Positions 4,170 to 6,736 of a stretch of 6,736 nucleotides of DNA are shown here, piece after piece. Both the position numbers and the translations under genes were made by a program. The stretch spans positions 1 to 6,736 of the forward strand of contig DQKQ01000288.1 of the NCBI GenBank assembly GCA_015660615.1, in the 5' to 3' direction. The notes under the pieces are model-generated. The model was not told the DNA's origin and did not search any database. It saw nothing but the letters and a program-made list of their open reading frames with translations. How positions within the stretch are numbered: position 1 is the stretch's first letter; each line of letters opens with the position of its first letter. This DNA comes from Flavobacteriales bacterium (GTDB lineage Bacteria > Bacteroidota > Bacteroidia > Flavobacteriales_D > Sanyastnellaceae).

Positions 4170-4205
4170 CCGAAAGGGGCTACAGCAGCTTTCCGAAAGG
4201 GAGCT
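4170..4205 (+). repeat. Repeated CCGAAAGGG hairpins at the tmRNA 3' part
   Basis: CCGAAAGGG occurs at 4170-4178 and 4193-4201. The first can form a short GAAA-capped hairpin; the second lies in a longer stem, AGCTTTC (4187-4193) with GGGAGCT (4199-4205). The second stem ends one base before the hsp20 ribosome binding site. These may be late tmRNA helices, or mark the 3' processing point of the coding piece. Confidence 0.55.
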
Positions 4206-4219
4206 AAAAGGAGAATAGA

Positions 4220-4636
4220 ATGGTCACACATAGATCATTATTGGCAGACCTGCCTAAATTTTTTGTAGGGTTTGACCGCTTTGAACATGATTTCTTAGCA
4301 AGCGCGGTAGATGGAGGTTATCCTAGATATAACATATTACAAACAGGAGATGCAGGCTATAGAGTTGAAATAGCCCTTCCTGGATGGGATAAAAAGGATA
4401 TTGAAATCTCACTATTTAAAAGCGTGCTTAGCGTTAAAGGTACTCGGAAGCAAGTAGAAGATCCAAATGAAACATACGCCTATAAAGGGTTAAGTGGAAA
4501 GCAATTTACACGAAACTTTAGAGTAGGCGACCATATTAAATTAAAAAAAGCGTATTTGGAACGCGGACTGCTTTGCTTAGATCTGATTGAGAATTTACCT
4601 GAATCAGAAAAACCCGTAACCATTACCATCGACTAG
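4220..4636 (+). CDS. Small heat shock protein (Hsp20 / IbpA-like)
   Basis: A 138-residue alpha-crystallin-type chaperone, which holds unfolding proteins in an ATP-independent way as large oligomers. N-terminal arm about residues 1-35; alpha-crystallin domain about 36-131 with YRVEIALPGWDKKDIEI (47-63), VLSVKG (69-74), FTRNF-RVGDHI (96-106), and AYLERGLLCLDL (111-122), the family's 'AxLxxGLLxL' signature; C-terminal IxI at I135-I137, used for oligomer assembly. Length equals bacterial IbpA (about 137). T4-like aquatic phages often carry Hsp20, presumably to protect or fold virion proteins. AAAGGAG lies 6 nt before ATG, immediately behind the tmRNA. Cotranscription with the tmRNA is likely since no terminator or promoter separates them. 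Confidence 0.95.
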   Translation: MVTHRSLLADLPKFFVGFDRFEHDFLASAVDGGYPRYNILQTGDAGYRVEIALPGWDKKDIEISLFKSVLSVKGTRKQVEDPNETYAYKGLSGKQFTRNFRVGDHIKLKKAYLERGLLCLDLIENLPESEKPVTITID

Positions 4637-4644
4637 GAGAAGTC

Positions 4645-4785
4645 ATGGAAAAGTATGAGAGAGACATGCGAGGAGTAATAGATAAATATCAAGATGAAAT
4701 AATTCTTACTAGAGCAATAGTAAGAGCTGTTTTTGTAACTTGGTTTGCTATTCATATACCTATATGGATTATAGCACTCTCGTAA
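4645..4785 (+). CDS. Small membrane protein
   Basis: A 46-residue protein: a charged N-terminal helix (MEKYERDMRGVIDKYQDEI) followed by one transmembrane span, about residues 26-46 (VRAVFVTWFAIHIPIWIIAL), ending one residue later. AGGAGA precedes the ATG, 8 nt after the hsp20 stop. A C-terminally anchored small protein with its head in the cytoplasm is the simplest topology. Not recognised; membrane position and the operon that also holds a spanin-like gene leave a lysis-related role possible, without direct support. Confidence 0.68.
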   Translation: MEKYERDMRGVIDKYQDEIILTRAIVRAVFVTWFAIHIPIWIIALS

Positions 4786-4793
4786 AACTAATC

Positions 4794-4817
4794 GGAGAGG
4801 GGTGAAAGCCCCTGTCC
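4794..4817 (+). promoter_or_regulatory. Hairpin between two small genes
   Basis: GGA-G-AGGGG (4794-4802), loop TGAAAG, and CCCCT-G-TCC (4809-4817) form an eight-pair stem with one G-G mismatch. It is not followed by a U run, so it should not terminate efficiently. It lies 6 nt before the AGGAGCT ribosome binding site of the next gene and may stabilise or process the mRNA. Confidence 0.5.
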
Positions 4818-4823
4818 ACTTTT

Positions 4824-4949
4824 AGGAGCTAGTATGAAACCTTTAGGCAATGAGAAACAAAATTCACTTAGTCGTAAATGGACAAAGTCAATGCGAAAAA
4901 GAGACAAAGCAAAGGGGCGTCAAGCCGCAAAGAAGGAGCTAGTATGAAA
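4824..4949 (+). repeat. 16-bp direct repeat of ribosome binding site and start
   Basis: AGGAGCTAGTATGAAA occurs at 4824-4839 and at 4934-4949, exactly 110 bp apart, covering the ribosome binding site and first two codons of two successive genes (the 37-aa peptide and the monooxygenase-like protein). It could result from duplication or from cassette insertion by recombination, and could allow loss of the gene between the copies. The core AGGAGCT also precedes leftward genes, so it is this genome's preferred signal. Confidence 0.7.
4834..4947 (+). CDS. Very small basic protein
   Basis: A 37-residue strongly basic peptide (MKPLGNEKQNSLSRKWTKSM... ending KKELV) with AGGAGCT 4 nt before the ATG. 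Its TGA overlaps the ATG of the following gene (ATGA), and its coding sequence contains the ribosome binding site for that gene, so its translation should couple to the downstream protein. Lys and Arg make up about a third of residues, which suggests nucleic-acid or ribosome contact, or simply a leader peptide. Not recognised. Confidence 0.6.
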   Translation: MKPLGNEKQNSLSRKWTKSMRKRDKAKGRQAAKKELV

Positions 4950-6224
4950 AAATTAAGTTTAGCTATTGCCTTAGCCTGTGGTACTGCTACAGCCGCAGAT
5001 GAACCCACTTACACCAATGGCGTTGCAGATATTATCAATAATAATTGTGTAGTCTGCCACCAGAAAGGTGGAATCGGACCTATGACGTTCGAAAACTATG
5101 AGCAAGTTAGACCTTGGGCTCCTTTAATTCAATATAAAGTTGCAAGTCGAGAAATGCCACCCTATTCCTACGATCATGGAATAGGTATACAAGACCTCCA
5201 GGGAGACTGGAGACTAACACAAGAAGATATAGACTCAGTAGTAAACTGGGTCAACGCGGGTGCCCCCTATGGCGACCGTGACATAGTAGTACAACCACCG
5301 AATTTACCAGACCCAAATGAGTGGACTTTTGCCGCCGACTTGGGTCAACCCAACCTAATAATCCCTTCAGTACCCCTCGATATTCCAGCCAATGGTAATG
5401 ATATGTGGCACAAACATATCGTAGATTCTGGCGTAACAGAAGATAGATGTATCAAAGCGATACAAGTTAAGCCCTTAGGACATGCCAAGGCAGTAGTACA
5501 TCACGCTAATTCTAATCTTTATATAGATGGACAAACCGGCGGAATGCTTACCGAATACGCAATGGGTAAGTGGGGAGAGTTAGTACCTAATGAAGTTTGC
5601 AGAACATTCCCAGCAAATGCACAAGTGCGTTGGGACATTCATATGTTTCCAGGCGGGGTCGGAGCAACTGCACAAGGTCAAATGATTGAAAATAACGTAG
5701 TAGAAATTGGACTATGGTTCCATGAGAAAGGCTTTGAGCCTAAGTACAAACAAGACTTAAGTTTATATAGACTTGGAAATCAAGCCGATATCGTTATTCC
5801 TCCTCATGGTACTTATATGACACAAGGCTTTCATAGCTTTGATCATCCTGTGAGAATAGATAGTTGGCAGCCGCACGGACATTTAAGAATGAACGCCGCT
5901 AGCTTTGAGATTTTCCACCCATCAACTGGTAGAACTGAAGAGATAAGTCAAGTATCAAAATGGAGTGCAACCTGGCATCACAGCCACATATTTTCTCCAA
6001 TGTCCGCACCACTAGTACCGGCTGGTTCAGTTCTAATACTAAAGCAATGGTATGATAACACAGCAGATAATCCTAATAACCCAGACCCAGATATGTGGGT
6101 AGTTGGCGGAAGCAGGACAGGCGATGAAATGACGCATAACTGGTTAGCAGTTACTCATTTAGATGATGAAGAATTTGATCGTCTATCGGCTCAAAGGATG
6201 TTAGCAGATGCTAATACTGATTAA
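4944..6224 (+). CDS. Secreted cytochrome c / copper type II monooxygenase-like protein
   Basis: A 426-residue periplasmic protein. Signal peptide about 1-17 (MKKLSLAIALACGTATA, cut before ADEP). Residues 26-111 are a c-type cytochrome-like domain: heme-binding CVVCH at 35-39, likely axial Met71 (REMPP), and 'RLTQEDIDSVVNWVNAGAP'. The rest resembles peptidylglycine hydroxylating / dopamine beta-monooxygenases: HH at 186-187 and DIH ending at H233 fit the CuH site; HGH (311, 313) and Met396 (GDEM) fit the CuM site, so all six copper ligands appear present. 'YDNTADNPNNPDPDMWV' is typical of bacterial relatives with this cytochrome fusion. The substrate is unknown; oxidation of a small molecule at the host periplasm is inferred. 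An upstream ATG at 4878 is rejected: the 4944 start has AAGGAGCTAGT and opens a clean signal peptide. Likely an auxiliary metabolic gene. Confidence 0.88.
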   Translation: MKKLSLAIALACGTATAADEPTYTNGVADIINNNCVVCHQKGGIGPMTFENYEQVRPWAPLIQYKVASREMPPYSYDHGIGIQDLQGDWRLTQEDIDSVVNWVNAGAPYGDRDIVVQPPNLPDPNEWTFAADLGQPNLIIPSVPLDIPANGNDMWHKHIVDSGVTEDRCIKAIQVKPLGHAKAVVHHANSNLYIDGQTGGMLTEYAMGKWGELVPNEVCRTFPANAQVRWDIHMFPGGVGATAQGQMIENNVVEIGLWFHEKGFEPKYKQDLSLYRLGNQADIVIPPHGTYMTQGFHSFDHPVRIDSWQPHGHLRMNAASFEIFHPSTGRTEEISQVSKWSATWHHSHIFSPMSAPLVPAGSVLILKQWYDNTADNPNNPDPDMWVVGGSRTGDEMTHNWLAVTHLDDEEFDRLSAQRMLADANTD

Positions 6225-6459
6225 ATTAGTTCAAGCGTGTGTCTTTGCCACTTTCGGGAAGATATACGCTTCATGGTTTATGAAAACTAAAGCGGGAAGA
6301 TGGCTTCAAGGAAAGATAGATAAGTTCATGTTCTACCTTTCTACGAAGTATGATATCGAAATGGCTAAGAAAGAAGCTAAGTGGGTAAGAGACTATCCTG
6401 AGTTAGCGAAACGAATAGTAAGCTTAGAAGAATCCTTAGAGAAAATTAAAAAGATATGA
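6208..6459 (+). CDS. Membrane-anchored helical protein, unknown function
   Basis: An 83-residue protein: hydrophobic N-terminal segment (about 2-24, LILIKLVQACVFATFGKIYASWF), a basic middle (KTKAGRWLQGKIDKF), and a charged C-terminal helix with heptad-like pattern (AKRIVSLEESLEKIKKI). The ATG lies 17 nt inside the end of the monooxygenase gene, with AAGGATG upstream, and its TGA overlaps the next gene's ATG by four bases. Coupling to a spanin-like gene raises the possibility of a holin or other envelope protein, but a single weak hydrophobic segment is not enough to claim it. Not recognised. Confidence 0.68.
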   Translation: MLILIKLVQACVFATFGKIYASWFMKTKAGRWLQGKIDKFMFYLSTKYDIEMAKKEAKWVRDYPELAKRIVSLEESLEKIKKI

Positions 6460-6736
6460 GCAAACTACTAGCAGGCATGGTACTAATCTTGGCAATAGGC
6501 TTTGGTGTCTACTACTGGCTAACGGCTAGAACTATTAGAGTTTTAACAGAGAATAACGCAGAATTAATGATCGTGACTCAAACAAATCAAAATACAATAG
6601 ACCAGTTAAAAAATGATTCAGTAAGATTTGAACAGCTTAATACAGAGATGGCAGTCAATCTACAGAGAGCTGAGGAGTACGGCGACAGGCTATCAAGAAC
6701 ACTAAGAGAACATAACCTAACTAGGCTAACTTTACA
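6456..6736 (+). CDS. Rz-like inner-membrane spanin / coiled-coil protein, partial
   Basis: The first 93 residues of a protein cut by the window end. MSKLLAGMVLILAIGFGVYYW is an N-terminal signal-anchor helix; a long coiled coil follows (residues 28-90) with many Gln, Asn and Glu residues, ending LREHNLTRLTL. The layout of i-spanins (Rz) is one N-terminal span and a periplasmic coiled coil that links inner and outer membranes during lysis. The 'LRxxLxxHNLxxLxxxKPGLIExRIN' ending, of which the first half is visible, is common in T4-like aquatic phages. Internal overlapping Rz1 cannot be judged from this fragment. Start ATG shares ATGA with the upstream stop. Confidence 0.72.
   Translation, partial: MSKLLAGMVLILAIGFGVYYWLTARTIRVLTENNAELMIVTQTNQNTIDQLKNDSVRFEQLNTEMAVNLQRAEEYGDRLSRTLREHNLTRLTL

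Larger units (their letters stand above)
3815..4205 (+). ncRNA. ssrA: Circularly permuted (two-piece) tmRNA
   Basis: tmRNA rescues stalled ribosomes: it is charged with alanine, accepts the broken peptide and encodes a degradation tag. The gene is in permuted order. First comes the 3' half: GGAC (3838-3841), T arm TCGGG-TGCAAAT-CCCGA (3842-3858), acceptor strand CACCTCC (3859-3865) and ACCA (3866-3869). The 5' half follows 127 nt later: GGGGGTG (3997-4003) and GATCCAGATTCGACAGG (4003-4019), the tmRNA D-region signature. The two acceptor strands pair over seven bases with a G-U at the third pair, the alanine identity signal. P2 can form between halves: GATAG/CTATC (3819-3823/4030-4034), CTAG/CTAG (3831-3834/4020-4023), TGT/ACA (3835-3837/4015-4017). 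Tag frame 4077-4109; stem 4097-4102/4110-4115; pseudoknot GGTG/CACC (4120-4123/4138-4141) with GCTACTT/AAGTAGC (4124-4130/4145-4151). Outer ends are estimates. Confidence 0.93.

Noticed and set aside
4878..4943. N-terminal extension of the monooxygenase-like protein
   Set aside because: These codons lie within the 37-aa gene; the start at 4944 has a strong ribosome binding site and gives a proper signal peptide.
1..6736. CRISPR array, insertion sequence or attachment site
   Set aside because: No regularly spaced repeats, no transposase-like protein and no integrase; the tmRNA could be an integration target elsewhere, but no second copy of its end is seen here.

Overview
The window reads as a piece of an AT-rich tailed-phage genome, probably a large aquatic virus. 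Evidence: very dense short overlapping genes, two divergent transcription units, phage-typical MazG-like hydrolases, a phage copy of ribosomal protein bS21, an Hsp20 chaperone, a spanin-like coiled-coil protein, and conserved small phage proteins of unknown function. No structural or replication gene is present. The host is probably a Gram-negative aquatic bacterium with sigma70-type promoters. The tmRNA is of the permuted two-piece type, known in alphaproteobacteria, some betaproteobacteria and some cyanobacteria. Its tag (ANDEVFALAA) most resembles betaproteobacterial tags as I recall them, but this is a weak host clue.

Left arm (1-2306, minus strand): a tightly packed operon starting from a near-consensus promoter at 2316-2344. 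In transcription order it holds a small Myb/HTH-like protein with an apparently leaderless start, a basic unknown protein, bS21, two consecutive MazG-like nucleotide pyrophosphohydrolases, and then six small unknown proteins, the last a membrane peptide running off the window. Most neighbours overlap by 1-92 nt, suggesting translational coupling.

Centre (2402-3378, plus strand): a consensus promoter drives a 76-aa unknown protein, followed by about 690 nt with no credible gene. That stretch is full of stable hairpins and at least three candidate pseudoknots and ends in a clean intrinsic terminator. I interpret it as a giant structured phage RNA of the GOLLD/ROOL kind or a new class.

Right arm (3397-6736, plus strand): a third near-consensus promoter starts an operon with two small phage proteins, then a circularly permuted tmRNA gene. 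Its tRNA-like 3' half (T arm and CCA) lies upstream of its 5' half (GGGGGTG acceptor strand, D region, tag reading frame). A Bfd-like [2Fe-2S] ORF starts in the intervening segment and runs into the tmRNA body. Next come Hsp20, a small membrane protein, a 37-aa basic peptide, a secreted cytochrome c/copper monooxygenase-like protein with all six expected copper ligands (a candidate auxiliary metabolic gene), a membrane/coiled-coil protein and an Rz-like spanin cut by the window end.

Read together, bS21, tmRNA and Hsp20 touch translation and protein quality control, the MazG pair nucleotide pools, and the periplasmic redox protein (perhaps with the Bfd-like protein) host iron/copper or oxidation chemistry. 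These functional links are inference.
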